Assembly (NCBI RefSeq): GCF_900104485.1
Contig: NZ_FMXQ01000009.1
Coordinates: forward strand, 62,001 to 126,000
Direction: 5' to 3'
DNA from: Bauldia litoralis
GTDB taxonomy: Bacteria > Pseudomonadota > Alphaproteobacteria > Rhizobiales > Kaistiaceae
DNA length: 64,000 bases
The translations under genes were made by a program, and so were the position numbers. Each line of letters starts with the position of its first letter. Within the stretch, counting starts at the first letter, position 1. Of this stretch, positions 54,142 through 63,784 are shown one piece after another. The notes beneath the pieces are model-generated. The model was given only the letters and a program-made list of their open reading frames with translations. It did no database searches and was not told the DNA's origin.

Positions 54142-54669
54142 ATGGCGGAAGAAAACGGAAATAATGGCGGGCAGCCCGCCGGTGGCGCCGCTCAGGGTGC
54201 CGCGGCGCAGCCCGCGCCGCAGAATCTCGGCGTTCTCGCCCAGTATGTGAAGGATCTTTCCTTCGAGAGCCCCGGCGCGCCGCAATCCCTGCGCGACCGT
54301 GGCACCGCGCCCAACATCAACATCACGATCAATGTCGAGCCGGGCGAGGTGGTCAACAACGAGGTCGAGGTCGAACTCAAGGTCGACGCCCAGGCCAAGG
54401 TCGGCGAGAACGTCCTGTTCGCCATCGAACTGTCCTATGGCGGCCTGTTCAGGCTGACCAACATCCCGCCCGAGGCGGTCCAGCCGATCCTGCGGATCGA
54501 ATGCCCGCGCCTGCTGTTCCCCTTTGCCCGGCAGATCCTCGCCGATGCAAGCCGCAACGGCGGTTTCCCGCCATTGCTGATCGATCCGATCGATTTCCTC
54601 GCGCTCTATCGCCAGCGTCTCGCCCAGGCCCAGGCGGCCGCCAACCCGAACCCCGGCCAGATCGCCTGA
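54142..54669 (+). CDS. secB: Protein-export chaperone SecB
   Basis: Tetrameric cytoplasmic chaperone feeding unfolded precursors to SecA, 175 residues. Gly/Ala-rich start, then LAQYVKDLSFESPGAPQSL, ELKVDAQAKVGENVLFAIELSYGGLF, ECPRLLFPFARQILAD and GGFPPLLIDPIDF, all SecB landmarks. Start at ATG 54142 with GGAAGG upstream. Convergent with the adenosine kinase gene, 13 bases apart. Confidence 0.95.
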   Translation: MAEENGNNGGQPAGGAAQGAAAQPAPQNLGVLAQYVKDLSFESPGAPQSLRDRGTAPNINITINVEPGEVVNNEVEVELKVDAQAKVGENVLFAIELSYGGLFRLTNIPPEAVQPILRIECPRLLFPFARQILADASRNGGFPPLLIDPIDFLALYRQRLAQAQAAANPNPGQIA

Positions 54670-54682
54670 GGCCTCGCCGGCT

Positions 54683-55684
54683 TCAGATTTCGAAGCCCGC
54701 CTGACGGGCGACGTCGCTCAGCGATGTCGCCGGTCGCGGCCCGACATGGCCGATGACTTCGCCGGCCGCCAGGACGCCGAGCCGCGCCGCGTGGACATTG
54801 TCCAGGCCGCGGGCGAGGCCGAACAGGAAGCCTGCCGCGAACAGGTCGCCGGCTCCGGTCAGGTCGACCACCGTGTCGACCGGCACTGCCGGCACCTTCT
54901 TGACCCCGTCGCGTCCCACCACCAGCGCGCCTTCTGCGCCGACAGTCACCGCCGCCAAGGGGCAGTCGCCCGCCAGCGCCGCAATCGCCGAGTCGAGGCT
55001 CGACGTCTCGTAGAGCGACCGCAGCTCCGAATCGTTGGCGAACAGGATGTCGATCGTCCCGTCGCGGATCAGGCCGAGGAATTCCGCCCGGAACCGATCC
55101 ACGCAGAACGGATCGGACAGCGTCAGCGACACCTTGCGGCCGGCGCCATGAGCGATCGACGCCGCGCGGCGGAACGCTTCCTTGGCCTCCGGCGGATCCC
55201 AGAGATAGCCCTCCAGATAGGTGATCGCCGCGTCGGAGACGACGGTCTCGTCGATGTCGGCCGGACCGAGCGCCTGGCAGGCGCCGAGAAAGGTATTCAT
55301 CGTCCGCTCGCCGTCCGGCGTGATCAGGATCATCGAACGCGCGGTCGGCGCGCCGCCAACCAGCCGCGCCGTGTCGAAATCAACGCCGATGGCGCGCATG
55401 TCATGGGCATAGACGTCGCCGAGCTGGTCGTCCGCGACCTTGCCAATGAAGGCGGCGCTGCCGCCGAAGGAGGCGATGCCCGCCGCCGTGTTGCCGGCCG
55501 ATCCGCCGGAAGCCTCGATCGCCGGTCCCATCGCTGCATAGAGGCTCTCCGCCCGCTCCGCGTCGATGAGATGCATGGTGCCCTTTTGCAGATCCTCGGC
55601 GACAATGAAGTCGTCCTCGGCTCGGGCGAGGATGTCGACAATCGCGTTGCCGATGCAAAGAACGTCGTATTTCGGGTCTGTCAT
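54683..55684 (-). CDS. PfkB-family carbohydrate kinase, adenosine-kinase type
   Basis: Kinase of 333 residues. It starts YDVLCIGNAIVDIL, with the di-glycine lid GGSAGNTAAGIASFGG near residue 60, and ends with the anion hole and catalytic base DLTGAGDLFAAGFLFG near residue 285. The placement beside secB and nth matches rhizobial adenosine kinases (AMP from adenosine). A nucleoside or sugar substrate other than adenosine is possible. Confidence 0.88.
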   Translation of the reverse strand: MTDPKYDVLCIGNAIVDILARAEDDFIVAEDLQKGTMHLIDAERAESLYAAMGPAIEASGGSAGNTAAGIASFGGSAAFIGKVADDQLGDVYAHDMRAIGVDFDTARLVGGAPTARSMILITPDGERTMNTFLGACQALGPADIDETVVSDAAITYLEGYLWDPPEAKEAFRRAASIAHGAGRKVSLTLSDPFCVDRFRAEFLGLIRDGTIDILFANDSELRSLYETSSLDSAIAALAGDCPLAAVTVGAEGALVVGRDGVKKVPAVPVDTVVDLTGAGDLFAAGFLFGLARGLDNVHAARLGVLAAGEVIGHVGPRPATSLSDVARQAGFEI

Positions 55685-55761
55685 GAAGGATCCGCTGGAA
55701 GGTGTCGGGGGAAGGCGGGCGGACTATAGCGGCCAAGACTCTTGGCGCAACCGCCCGGCCT

Positions 55762-56475
55762 TCAGACGGTCTTGGCCGGGTAGCGGCAGAGGTCGCGGAT
55801 CAGGCAGGCCGGGCAGTCCGGCTTGCGCGCCTTGCAGACGTAACGGCCGTGCAGGATCAGCCAGTGATGGGCGTGCAGCCGGTATTCGGCCGGCACCACC
55901 CGCTCGAGCCCCGCCTCGACAGCCTCGACCGTCGGCCCCGGCGCCAGGCCGGTGCGGTTCGATATCCGGAAGATGTGCGTATCGACGGCGATCGTCGGTT
56001 GGCCGAAGGCGATGTTGAGGACGACATTGGCGGTCTTGCGCCCGACGCCCGGCAACTCCTGCAGCGCCTCGCGGGTGCGCGGCACCTGGCTGCCATGTTC
56101 CGCCACCAGCTTCCGCGACAGCGCCACGACATTCTTCGCCTTGGTCCGGAACAGCCCGATGGTGCGGATCAGGTCGGTGACCCGGTCGACACCGAGCGCC
56201 GCCATCTTCTCCGGCGTATCGGCGGCCGCGAAGAGGGCCGGCGTCGCCTTGTTGACCCCGGCATCGGTGGCCTGTGCCGACAGGACCACGGCGACGAGGA
56301 GGGTGAAGGGGTTGGTGTAGAAGAGTTCGCCCTTCGGTTCGGGGCACGCCTTCTGGAAGCGGGCGAACACCTCCGCGATGTCGGCCCGCGGCATCTTCTT
56401 TGACCGCGTCGCCGGCCTGGTGGTCGCCGTGGCCTTCCGTCGAGGCGGCAATGCCGCCGCTGGTGCCTTGGTCAA
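55762..56475 (-). CDS. nth: Endonuclease III (DNA glycosylase/AP lyase)
   Basis: Removes oxidised pyrimidines in base-excision repair, 237 residues. Helix-hairpin-helix LPGVGRKTANVVL with catalytic Lys, Asp in VDTHIFR, and the 4Fe-4S motif C-x6-C-x2-C-x5-C at the C-terminus (CKARKPDCPACLIRDLC). The upstream start is a TTG at 56475 giving a basic tail common in this order; the ATG at 56394 is a safe shorter start. Divergent from the DUF2244 gene. Confidence 0.94.
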   Translation of the reverse strand: MTKAPAAALPPRRKATATTRPATRSKKMPRADIAEVFARFQKACPEPKGELFYTNPFTLLVAVVLSAQATDAGVNKATPALFAAADTPEKMAALGVDRVTDLIRTIGLFRTKAKNVVALSRKLVAEHGSQVPRTREALQELPGVGRKTANVVLNIAFGQPTIAVDTHIFRISNRTGLAPGPTVEAVEAGLERVVPAEYRLHAHHWLILHGRYVCKARKPDCPACLIRDLCRYPAKTV

Positions 56476-56579
56476 ATCCGCTTCGCCCCCCGATCCGTCG
56501 TCCCCGGCGCTGCCCCGTCCGGGACCGCGACGTCATGTGCCGCTTTGAAACGCCTCGACCCTGTCTATACTCATCCATC

Positions 56580-57086
56580 ATGACGTCCGGCAACGCCATC
56601 GCGGGCGCGGATGACCGACCGATCTTCTCGGCGCGCCTGACCCCGCACCGCTCCCTCAGCCCCACTGGCTTCATGCTGGTGATGCTGGCGCTGGTCTCCT
56701 GTTCTTTCACCGCCGGCCTGGCCTTCTGGATGATGGGCGCCTGGCCGGTGGTCGGCTTCTTCGGTCTCGATATCCTCCTCGTCCAGCTGGCCTTCCGGCT
56801 CAACTACCGGGCAGCGCGTGCCTCGGAAGAAGTCAATGTCTATGCCGACCGGCTGACGGTGCGACGCACGAAGCCGAACGGCAAGTGGAGCGAGTTCAGT
56901 CTCAATCCCTATTGGGCGCGGCTGGCGGTAGACCGTCATCCGGAGATCGGCGTCACCGGCGTCAATCTCACCTCGCACGGCCACAGCTATCCGATTGCCG
57001 CCTTTCTCGGGCCGCACGAGCGCGAATCCTTCGCCGCAGCGCTCGGCAAGGCGCTTGCCGAGGCGCGGGCCGAGCCGGCCCAATAG
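56580..57086 (+). CDS. DUF2244 membrane protein
   Basis: Protein of 168 residues, ATG at 56580. PIFSARLTPHRSLSPTGFMLVML is the family start, followed by two membrane helices (about 30-75) and a soluble end with VNVYADRLTVRRTKPNGKW and GHSYPIAAFLGPHERESFA. Family of unknown function, typically beside nth and cox genes in alphaproteobacteria. A longer frame upstream lacks family similarity and is not used. Confidence 0.85.
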   Translation: MTSGNAIAGADDRPIFSARLTPHRSLSPTGFMLVMLALVSCSFTAGLAFWMMGAWPVVGFFGLDILLVQLAFRLNYRAARASEEVNVYADRLTVRRTKPNGKWSEFSLNPYWARLAVDRHPEIGVTGVNLTSHGHSYPIAAFLGPHERESFAAALGKALAEARAEPAQ

Positions 57087-57171
57087 CAGGGGCGTGCGCA
57101 AGAATCGGGTGGCGCGGACTTGCCGTCGCGCCTAGGTCGGGGTCACATGAACCCGATCATCCGAGGTTGAT

Positions 57172-58071
57172 ATGTCTCTCTCCGCCCTGACCGTCGAGGT
57201 GCCGCCGATGCCCGTTCCGCGCCCGGAACTGCGCAGCGACTACGAGGTCGTCCGCCGCGCCATCGAGTATATTTCCGAGCACTGGCGCGACCAGCCGTCG
57301 CTGGATCGCATCGCCGACGTCGTCGGCATGCGGCCTTTGTCGTTGCAGCGCCTGTTCACCCGCTGGGCCGGCCTGTCGCCGAAGGCCTTCGTCCAGGCGC
57401 TGACCCTCGATCACGCCCGCTCGCTCCTCGACGATTCCGCCTCGATACTTGATGCCTCCTACGAGGTCGGCCTGTCAGGCCCCGGTCGTCTGCACGATCT
57501 GTTCGTCAGCCACGAAGCCATGACGCCCGGCGACTACAAGGCGCGGGGCGCCGGGCTGGTGTTGCGCTTCGCCTTCCACCCGTCGCCCTTTGGCCAGTCG
57601 CTGATCATGGTCACCGATCGCGGCCTCGCCGGCGTCGCCTTTGCCGACATCGGCAGCGAGCGGACGGCGCTTGCCGACATGCAGGCCCGCTGGCCGCAGG
57701 CGCATTATGTCGAGGACGCGGCTGCGACGGCGCCTTATGTCCGGCGCATCTTCGATCCCGAAACCTGGCGGCCGGACCAGCCGCTGCGCATCGTGATGAT
57801 CGGCTCGGATTTCGAGTTGCGGGTTTGGGAGACTCTACTCCGGGTGCCGCTCGGCAAGGCGACCACCTATTCCGACATCGCCGCCCATCTCGGCAAGCCG
57901 CAGGCGGCGCGGGCGGTTGGTTCGGCGGTCGGCAAGAACCCGATCTCCTTCGTCGTCCCCTGCCATCGCGTTCTCGGCAAGGGCGGCAATTTCTGCGGCT
58001 ACCACTGGGGCCTGACCCGCAAGCGCGCCATCCTCGGCTGGGAGGCGGGCGTGGTGAGCAACGACGTGTGA
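57172..58071 (+). CDS. Ada-like AraC regulator fused to methylated-DNA cysteine methyltransferase
   Basis: Protein of 299 residues. An AraC-type helix-turn-helix (about 20-125, with SLDRIADVVGMRPLSLQRLFTRWAGLSPKAFVQ) precedes an O6-methylguanine methyltransferase with acceptor Cys in NPISFVVPCHRVLGKGG. The N-terminal zinc phosphotriester-repair domain of E. coli Ada is absent, so activation must differ. It repairs alkylated guanine and may regulate alkylation-response genes. Convergent with the next gene, 16 bases apart. Confidence 0.93.
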   Translation: MSLSALTVEVPPMPVPRPELRSDYEVVRRAIEYISEHWRDQPSLDRIADVVGMRPLSLQRLFTRWAGLSPKAFVQALTLDHARSLLDDSASILDASYEVGLSGPGRLHDLFVSHEAMTPGDYKARGAGLVLRFAFHPSPFGQSLIMVTDRGLAGVAFADIGSERTALADMQARWPQAHYVEDAAATAPYVRRIFDPETWRPDQPLRIVMIGSDFELRVWETLLRVPLGKATTYSDIAAHLGKPQAARAVGSAVGKNPISFVVPCHRVLGKGGNFCGYHWGLTRKRAILGWEAGVVSNDV

Positions 58072-58087
58072 GCGCGTTCAACGATCT

Positions 58088-58636
58088 CTAGAACGGCGGC
58101 TCTGTACCCGAAGGCGGGTTGACGGCGAAGCCTTCATTGATGCCGGAGAACATCTGGTAGAAGCCGGACAACACGACCAGCTCGACGAAGCCCTTCATGC
58201 CAAAGCGGGCGATGGCCCGCTCCTGCGCTGGCTCGGGCACGTCGGTCCAGGCAAGCGCCGCCTCGATCACCGGCAGTGCCGTGGCGAAAGGCTCGGCCAG
58301 GTCCGCGGTCCGCCCGGCGCGGATCGCCTCGATCACCTCGTCCGGGACGCCGGCCTCGCGGGCATGGTCGACATGATCGATCCACTCGAAGGCCGCCCGG
58401 CAGGTGCGGGCCACCGTGAGCACGACGACCTGGTAGACGGCGCGCGGCAGCGCTCCGTCGAATTTCAGGAAATAACCGAGTGCCTCGATTTTCTCCGCGA
58501 GTTGCGGATGGTTCATCAGCGCCAGATAGGGACCGGTAAAAGGCGCCCCGACCGCAGCGCGATGGGCCTTTAGCCTGTCGTAGATCGCGCGGTCGGCGGG
58601 CGCCAGCTTGTCGGGGTCGAAGGGAAGGGTCGCCAT
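58088..58636 (-). CDS. Carboxymuconolactone decarboxylase-family protein
   Basis: Protein of 182 residues with two CMD/AhpD-like helical repeats. TVARTCRAAFEWIDHVDHAREAG holds a single cysteine and the conserved EW..H, and FVELVVLSGFYQM closes the second repeat. It has no CxxC, unlike the other AhpD-like gene at 14.7 kb. It lies 4 bases after a TPP-dependent enzyme gene, so they form an operon and probably act in one pathway, such as aromatic or keto-acid degradation. Confidence 0.85.
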   Translation of the reverse strand: MATLPFDPDKLAPADRAIYDRLKAHRAAVGAPFTGPYLALMNHPQLAEKIEALGYFLKFDGALPRAVYQVVVLTVARTCRAAFEWIDHVDHAREAGVPDEVIEAIRAGRTADLAEPFATALPVIEAALAWTDVPEPAQERAIARFGMKGFVELVVLSGFYQMFSGINEGFAVNPPSGTEPPF

Positions 58637-58640
58637 GGCG

Positions 58641-60365
58641 CTACTCGTGATAGGACCATCGCTTCGCCTCGGCGGCGAAGTCGTAGACCGGCGTTGGTGC
58701 GTCGCGCTGGGTCTTGAAGTCGATCAGATAGGGGCCATCGGTCGCCACGGCGGCGGCAAGCGCCGGCTCGACCTCGCCCGGGTCGCGAACCGTCGTCGCC
58801 TGGAGGCCGAGGGCGCGGGCAAAGCCAGCCCAGTCGTGATCGGGCACCCTGGTAAGTTCGTCGGGAACCGGGCCGAGCGTATGCGCCCGCAGCCAGACAT
58901 TCCCGAGCGCGCCGTTGTTGAGGACGACGAAGACGACCGGTAGACGGTAGCGCGCCGCGACGGCGATCTCGATGCCGTGCATCTGCATGCAGCCGTCGCC
59001 GGTGACGAGCGCGACGCGGGTGCCGGGCCGCGCGCAGGCGGCGCCGATCGCGGCCGGGATTCCCCAGCCCATTGGCCCGAGGTTGGTCGCGGATATGTAG
59101 GTGCGTGGAGCGTAGGCGTCGAAATAGTGGCCGGCGAAGGCACGGTGCGCTCCGGAATCGACCAGGGCGATGGCATCGCAGGGCAGCGCCTTGCGGAGTT
59201 CGCCGATGATTCGCGCCGGATGGAGCGGCACCGCCTCGCTGGCGAGGTTGTCGGTGTCGAAAAAGCGTGGACTGCCGCGGATTGTCGCCATCCAGGCCTG
59301 CCGCTCGGCGACGCCGGCCGTCAGCGCGGCGGCATTCCCGTCCTGCGCCAGGATGTCGAGGAAGGCTCCGCAATCGCCGAGCACGCCTTGTCCGGCCGCC
59401 GTCTCGGTGGCGATCGCCTTGGCGGCGAGATTGACGCTGATCATCCCCCGCTTCGGCGCGAGCCGGCTTGACCAGTGCATCGTGTCCCGCTCGTTGAGGC
59501 CGGAGCCGAGGACAATGAGGAGGTCGAGGTCCGGCGAGAGCAGCGTTGACGTCGCGTGGCGGGTCCCGGCATAGCCGAAGACACCGAGCGAAAGCGGGTG
59601 GTCCTCGGGGAAGGTGCCCTTGGCGCGCAGCGTCGTCGCGACCGGAAGCGCGAACCGCTCGGCGATCGCGACCAGCGCCCCGGAGGCCTCGCCATGCTCG
59701 ACGCCGGCCCCGGCCAGGATGGCGACCTTGAACGCCGGGCCGGAGGCCCCGTCCCCGCGCAGCGCCGCGAGTGCCCGGTCGGCCATCGCCGCATCGATCA
59801 ACCGGCCATGCATCAGCGCCGGGTCGATCGCCGCGTGGGCGACGGCAACTTCGCCCACCAGCACGTCGTGCGGGAGCGACAGATGAACCGGTCCAGACGG
59901 CGGGCCGGTCATCTCCATCAGCGCCCGCCGAAAGAGATGATTGAGGTTGTCGACGCTGTCGACCGAGGTTGAGAAGCGCGTCACCGGGGCGGCAAGGACC
60001 GGGTCGTCCAGGGTCTCGTAGCTTGCATCCTGGAACTGGCCGAGCCCCTCCATGGCGATCGCCACTTCGCCGCTCATCACCAGCATCCGCGACGAATCGG
60101 TCAGTGCCGTCGCCATCGCCGTCGTCATGTTGCCGAGGCCGGGGCCGCCGATGCCCAGCGCGACGCCAAACCGCCCGCCGGCCCTCGCATAGCCGTCGGC
60201 CATGAAGGCCGCGCCGCCTTCCTGCGCGGCAACGATAGGCTTGATCGCGGGAAACCGGCCGAGCGCCGGAAGGAAAGGATCGATCAGGCCGCCCGGAACC
60301 ATGAACAGATGGTCGATGCCCTCGGTCTCGAGGGCGGCCAGGATGTAGTCGGTGCCGGGAGTCAT
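58641..60365 (-). CDS. Thiamine-diphosphate-dependent enzyme, acetolactate-synthase-like
   Basis: ThDP enzyme of 574 residues with three domains: the PYR domain with catalytic Glu in VAAQEGGAAFMADGYARA, a central domain and the PP domain with the cofactor motif VTGDGCMQMHG...LNNGALGN. Resembles large acetolactate synthase subunits and 2-keto acid decarboxylases, but no regulatory ilvH follows and its partner is a CMD-type gene. The donor 2-keto acid is unknown. ATG at 60365 with GGAG upstream. Confidence 0.87.
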   Translation of the reverse strand: MTPGTDYILAALETEGIDHLFMVPGGLIDPFLPALGRFPAIKPIVAAQEGGAAFMADGYARAGGRFGVALGIGGPGLGNMTTAMATALTDSSRMLVMSGEVAIAMEGLGQFQDASYETLDDPVLAAPVTRFSTSVDSVDNLNHLFRRALMEMTGPPSGPVHLSLPHDVLVGEVAVAHAAIDPALMHGRLIDAAMADRALAALRGDGASGPAFKVAILAGAGVEHGEASGALVAIAERFALPVATTLRAKGTFPEDHPLSLGVFGYAGTRHATSTLLSPDLDLLIVLGSGLNERDTMHWSSRLAPKRGMISVNLAAKAIATETAAGQGVLGDCGAFLDILAQDGNAAALTAGVAERQAWMATIRGSPRFFDTDNLASEAVPLHPARIIGELRKALPCDAIALVDSGAHRAFAGHYFDAYAPRTYISATNLGPMGWGIPAAIGAACARPGTRVALVTGDGCMQMHGIEIAVAARYRLPVVFVVLNNGALGNVWLRAHTLGPVPDELTRVPDHDWAGFARALGLQATTVRDPGEVEPALAAAVATDGPYLIDFKTQRDAPTPVYDFAAEAKRWSYHE

Positions 60366-60419
60366 GCGCTTTGCTCCTGGTCAGGCGGACTAGCCGCCGC
60401 GTTATCCTGCCGCGCGGTC

Positions 60420-61040
60420 TCAGACGGCCAGTTCGCGCCGCTCCGCCACGCTGGTGTCTTCGTTCAACCTATAGAGGATCGGCAGGCCGGTCGGCAATTC
60501 CAGCTTGACCACCTCGTCCGGGGTCAGCCCGTCAAGCGCCATGATCAGCGCCCGCAGCGAGTTGCCATGGGCGGCGATCAGCACGCCTTCGCCGCGCATC
60601 ACATGCGGCTGGATGCGGTGGATGTAGTAGGGCCAGACCCGGGCGCCGGTGTCGCGCAACGACTCGCCGCCGGGCGGCTGGGTCGCATAGGAGCGCCGCC
60701 AGATGTGGACCTGCTCCTCGCCCCACTTGGCCCGCGCATCGTCCTTGTTGAGGCCCGAGAGGTCGCCGTAGTCGCGCTCGTTCAGCGCCTCGTCGCGGGT
60801 GATCGGCAGCCCTGTCTGGCCGAGTTCCTCTAGCATCAGGTCCAGCGTCCGCTGGGCGCGGACAAGTGCCGAGGTGAAGCAGGTGCCGAATGTCAGGTTC
60901 TCGCCCTTCAGCTTCTGGCCGGCGGCCTTCGCTTCGATGACGCCCTGGTCGGTCAGGCCGACGTCACGCCAGCCGGTGAAGAGGTTTTTCAGGTTCCATT
61001 CGCTCTGTCCGTGCCGGACGAGGACGAGAAGGCGATCCAT
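60420..61040 (-). CDS. gpmA: 2,3-bisphosphoglycerate-dependent phosphoglycerate mutase
   Basis: Glycolytic mutase, 206 residues. [26 protein letters not shown] has the phosphohistidine RHG, followed by [14 protein letters not shown] and the second His in [12 protein letters not shown]. The ATG at 61040 overlaps the dapB stop by one base (TAATG). Shorter than E. coli GpmA, as normal in rhizobia, where the dapB-gpmA pair is common. Confidence 0.95.
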   Translation of the reverse strand: MDRLLVLVRHGQSEWNLKNLFTGWRDVGLTDQGVIEAKAAGQKLKGENLTFGTCFTSALVRAQRTLDLMLEELGQTGLPITRDEALNERDYGDLSGLNKDDARAKWGEEQVHIWRRSYATQPPGGESLRDTGARVWPYYIHRIQPHVMRGEGVLIAAHGNSLRALIMALDGLTPDEVVKLELPTGLPILYRLNEDTSVAERRELAV

Positions 61041-61864
61041 TAGCGGTCCTGCTCCTTGTTGAGCCCCAGAACGTCGGCCATCGAGTAGAGACCGGGCTTT
61101 TTCGCGCGGCCCCAAAGCGCCGCCTTGGCCGCGCCGCGGGCGAAGATCGTCCGGTCGCCAGCCTTGTGGGTCAGTTCGATCACTTCGCCTTCGCCGGCCA
61201 GCACGACGCTGTGCTCGCCGATTACCGATCCGCCGCGCAGCGTCGCAAAGCCGATGTCGCCGCGCTCCCGCGCGCCGGTATGGCCGTCGCGGACCCGCAC
61301 CGAATGCTGGGCGAGGTCGATGCCACGTCCCTCGGCCGCCGCCTGGCCGAGCAGCAGCGCCGTCCCGGATGGTGCGTCGACTTTGTGGCGGTGGTGCATC
61401 TCCAGCACCTCGATGTCGAAATCGTCGTCGAGTGCCTTCGCTGCTTCCCGCACCAGCACCGCCAGCAGGTTGACGCCCAGGCTCATGTTGCCCGACTTGA
61501 TCACCGGCGCGTGGCGCGCCGCCGCCTCGATCCGGGTTTCTTCCTCCGGCCCGATGCCGGTGGTGCCGATGACATGGACGATGCGGGCCTGTGCCGCGAG
61601 TTCCGAAAACTGCAGCGTTGCCGCCGGACTGGTGAAGTCGAGAACCCCGTCCGCCTTGGCAAAGGCCGGCAGCGGATCGTCGGTGACCTTGACGTCATTG
61701 GCCTCGAGCCCGGCCAGCAGGCCGGCATCCGCGCCGATTTCCGCCGCGCCCTCGCGCTCGACCGCACCGGTCAGCACCATGCCCGGGGTCTCGGCGACGA
61801 TGCGGATCAGGGTACGCCCCATCCGTCCGGCGGCGCCGACCACCACAAGCTTCATGTCATCCAT
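61040..61864 (-). CDS. dapB: 4-hydroxy-tetrahydrodipicolinate reductase
   Basis: Lysine and diaminopimelate pathway reductase, 274 residues. NAD(P) motif [14 protein letters not shown]; the active-site block [20 protein letters not shown] near residue 155 includes the catalytic His and Lys; GTTGI and [11 protein letters not shown] are also conserved. Starts at ATG 61864; the gpmA ATG follows directly. Confidence 0.96.
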   Translation of the reverse strand: MDDMKLVVVGAAGRMGRTLIRIVAETPGMVLTGAVEREGAAEIGADAGLLAGLEANDVKVTDDPLPAFAKADGVLDFTSPAATLQFSELAAQARIVHVIGTTGIGPEEETRIEAAARHAPVIKSGNMSLGVNLLAVLVREAAKALDDDFDIEVLEMHHRHKVDAPSGTALLLGQAAAEGRGIDLAQHSVRVRDGHTGARERGDIGFATLRGGSVIGEHSVVLAGEGEVIELTHKAGDRTIFARGAAKAALWGRAKKPGLYSMADVLGLNKEQDR

Positions 61865-62011
61865 GAGAATACCCCGTCGATCTCTGGCCCGGATATAGCC
61901 GGGCGCGCCGCCGACGGCAAACCCGAGGCGGACGGAGCTTGCGTGCCGGATGATGGCGCGCGCGTATCATGAAGTGCGGCGCGTCGCGCCCCTATGACAA
62001 ACCCGCCATGC

Positions 62012-62039
62012 CGAGGTACTCCGGCGTGCCGGAGCCTCG
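62012..62039 (-). terminator. Hairpin downstream of the pyrF-DUF1330 operon
   Basis: CGAGG, bulge TA, CTCCGG, a 4-base loop, CCGGAG, CCTCG. It starts 21 bases after the DUF1330 stop. Good terminator position; no T-run. Confidence 0.5.
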
Positions 62040-62060
62040 AAGCATGGGACAGCCGACTGG

Positions 62061-62354
62061 CTACCCGTCATAGCCCTCGACGATGACCAGATCGAGGGTC
62101 GCGGACTCGCCGCGTTCGGCCATGGCATGGGCGTATTCGGGGGAGTGGTAGCAGGCAAGCGCCGTCTCGTAGTCCTTGAACTCGATGACCACGTTGCGCT
62201 CGCGCGAGGTTCCGGTCAGCGTCTCGAACTTGCCGCCACGCACCAGGAACTTGCCGCCGTATTTGCCGAAGGCGGCTCCATTCGCGGCGAGATATTTCTT
62301 GTAGCCGTCCATGTCGTGAACATCGACGCGGACGATCCAGTAACCCTTGCTCAT
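62061..62354 (-). CDS. DUF1330 family protein
   Basis: Small ferredoxin-like-fold protein of 97 residues: [41 protein letters not shown] and AYH-like [29 protein letters not shown]. Function unknown; members resemble the stress-response dimeric alpha/beta barrels. The ATG overlaps the pyrF stop (ATGA), so it is made with PyrF. Confidence 0.87.
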   Translation of the reverse strand: MSKGYWIVRVDVHDMDGYKKYLAANGAAFGKYGGKFLVRGGKFETLTGTSRERNVVIEFKDYETALACYHSPEYAHAMAERGESATLDLVIVEGYDG

Positions 62355-63070
62355 GCTTCTCCCCTTGCGGCGATCGCCGCTTCGATTTCGCCGACGATTG
62401 CGTCGGCTGCGGATTTCGGATCGGCGGCGGCGTTGATCGGCCGCCCGACCACCAGGTAGTCGGCGCCGGCGCGAATCGCCATGTCGGGCGTCGCCACGCG
62501 GCGCTGGTCGCCGTGGTCGGTCCCGGCCGGACGAATGCCGGGGGTGACGATGGCGAGGTCGGGGCCGACGATGCGGCGCACCGCTGTCGCCTCGGCCGGC
62601 GAGGCCACGATGCCGTCCATGCCGATGGCGCGGGCGCGTGCCGCGCGGGCCGCGACAAGGTCGGCCGCACGCGCGGCATAGCCGGCATCGGCCAGGTCGG
62701 CGTCGTCCATCGAGGTCAGCACGGTGACGCCGAGCAGTCGGAGCGAGGCCTCGCCGCGCGCCGTGACAGCCGCCTGCATCGCCTTCGGATAGGCGTGCAC
62801 GGTGGCGAAGGTCACCCCGAGTCGGACGATGCTCTCCACCGCGTGGGCGACGGTGTTGTCGATGTCGAGTAGCTTGGCGTCGAGAAAGACCTTCTTGCCG
62901 GCCACCGCGAGGTTACGGGCGAAGTCGACGCCGCCGGCATAGATGAGCTGCATGCCGACCTTGTAGAAGGTGACGCTGTCGCCGAGTCCCGTCACCAGCG
63001 CTTCGGCGGCATCGACATCGGGCACGTCGAGGGCGACGATCAGGCGATCTCGGGCGGGAATCGGTTGCAT
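62351..63070 (-). CDS. pyrF: Orotidine 5'-phosphate decarboxylase
   Basis: Last step of UMP synthesis, 239 residues from ATG 63070. TIM barrel with [13 protein letters not shown], the catalytic lysine-aspartate array in [14 protein letters not shown], and phosphate-binding ATPGIRP-like [17 protein letters not shown] and VVGRPI. Operon with the DUF1330 gene. Confidence 0.95.
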   Translation of the reverse strand: MQPIPARDRLIVALDVPDVDAAEALVTGLGDSVTFYKVGMQLIYAGGVDFARNLAVAGKKVFLDAKLLDIDNTVAHAVESIVRLGVTFATVHAYPKAMQAAVTARGEASLRLLGVTVLTSMDDADLADAGYAARAADLVAARAARARAIGMDGIVASPAEATAVRRIVGPDLAIVTPGIRPAGTDHGDQRRVATPDMAIRAGADYLVVGRPINAAADPKSAADAIVGEIEAAIAARGEA

Positions 63071-63117
63071 GGCGCGGACTGTCGTCGCCGCGCCTGCGGA
63101 GGTCAAGTGCGGAGCCG

Positions 63118-63693
63118 TCAGTCGGCGAGTCGGGCCGACAGATCGACGAGTTGCCGGCAGACCCGCTTCAGCAATTTCGAGACCGGCTCGACGGTCATCT
63201 CGCCGGATTCGTTGAAGGCGTCCTGGGCGCGGCTGACCTCGATCTTGGACGGGATCAGGATGGCGCCGAGCCCGGCCTGGACGATCTTGCGGCAGTCGAT
63301 CAGCGCCCGCGCGCCGCCGATCATTCCGTCCGACGTGCTGCCGATGGCGTAGACCCGGTTCCGGAATTTCGCGTCCCCGGTCGCCTCGACGCGGCTCACC
63401 CAGTCGATTGTATTCTTGAGGAGCGGTGGCACCGAGTTGTTGTATTCCGGCGTGGCGATGAACACGCCCTGGTGGGCGGCGATCAGCCGGGCCAGCTTGA
63501 CGGCATTCTCCGGCTGGCCTTTCTCCTTCTCGAGGTCGCCGTTGTAGATCGGCATCTCGTAGTCGGCGAGCGAGATGCGGGTGACGTCGGCATCGATCAA
63601 CGCCAGTTCCTTGGCGGCCAGAGCGGCCAGCTTGGTCGACAGCGAGCCGGTGCGGATCGAGCCGGCTAGGACGAGGATCTTGGTGGGCGCCAT
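63118..63693 (-). CDS. NADPH-dependent FMN reductase
   Basis: Flavodoxin-like quinone or azo reductase of 191 residues. FMN-phosphate loop [15 protein letters not shown] near residue 8, and [21 protein letters not shown] is the characteristic flavin contact. It probably reduces quinones or chromate-like compounds with NAD(P)H. It precedes pyrF on the same strand by 47 bases. Confidence 0.9.
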   Translation of the reverse strand: MAPTKILVLAGSIRTGSLSTKLAALAAKELALIDADVTRISLADYEMPIYNGDLEKEKGQPENAVKLARLIAAHQGVFIATPEYNNSVPPLLKNTIDWVSRVEATGDAKFRNRVYAIGSTSDGMIGGARALIDCRKIVQAGLGAILIPSKIEVSRAQDAFNESGEMTVEPVSKLLKRVCRQLVDLSARLAD

Positions 63694-63784
63694 GGTGATT
63701 TCCGGTTGTCGGGAGAAGGTTGGGTAAGGTTCCGACTTAGTGCGCGACGCGGCAATGTCGAATAGCCGGCCTCACGTCAGTCGG

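Noticed and set aside
58088-58636. CMD-family gene as a displaced YnjA
   Set aside because: YnjA also belongs to this family, but the operon here is with a TPP enzyme about 50 kb from the ynj genes and lacks the CxxC.
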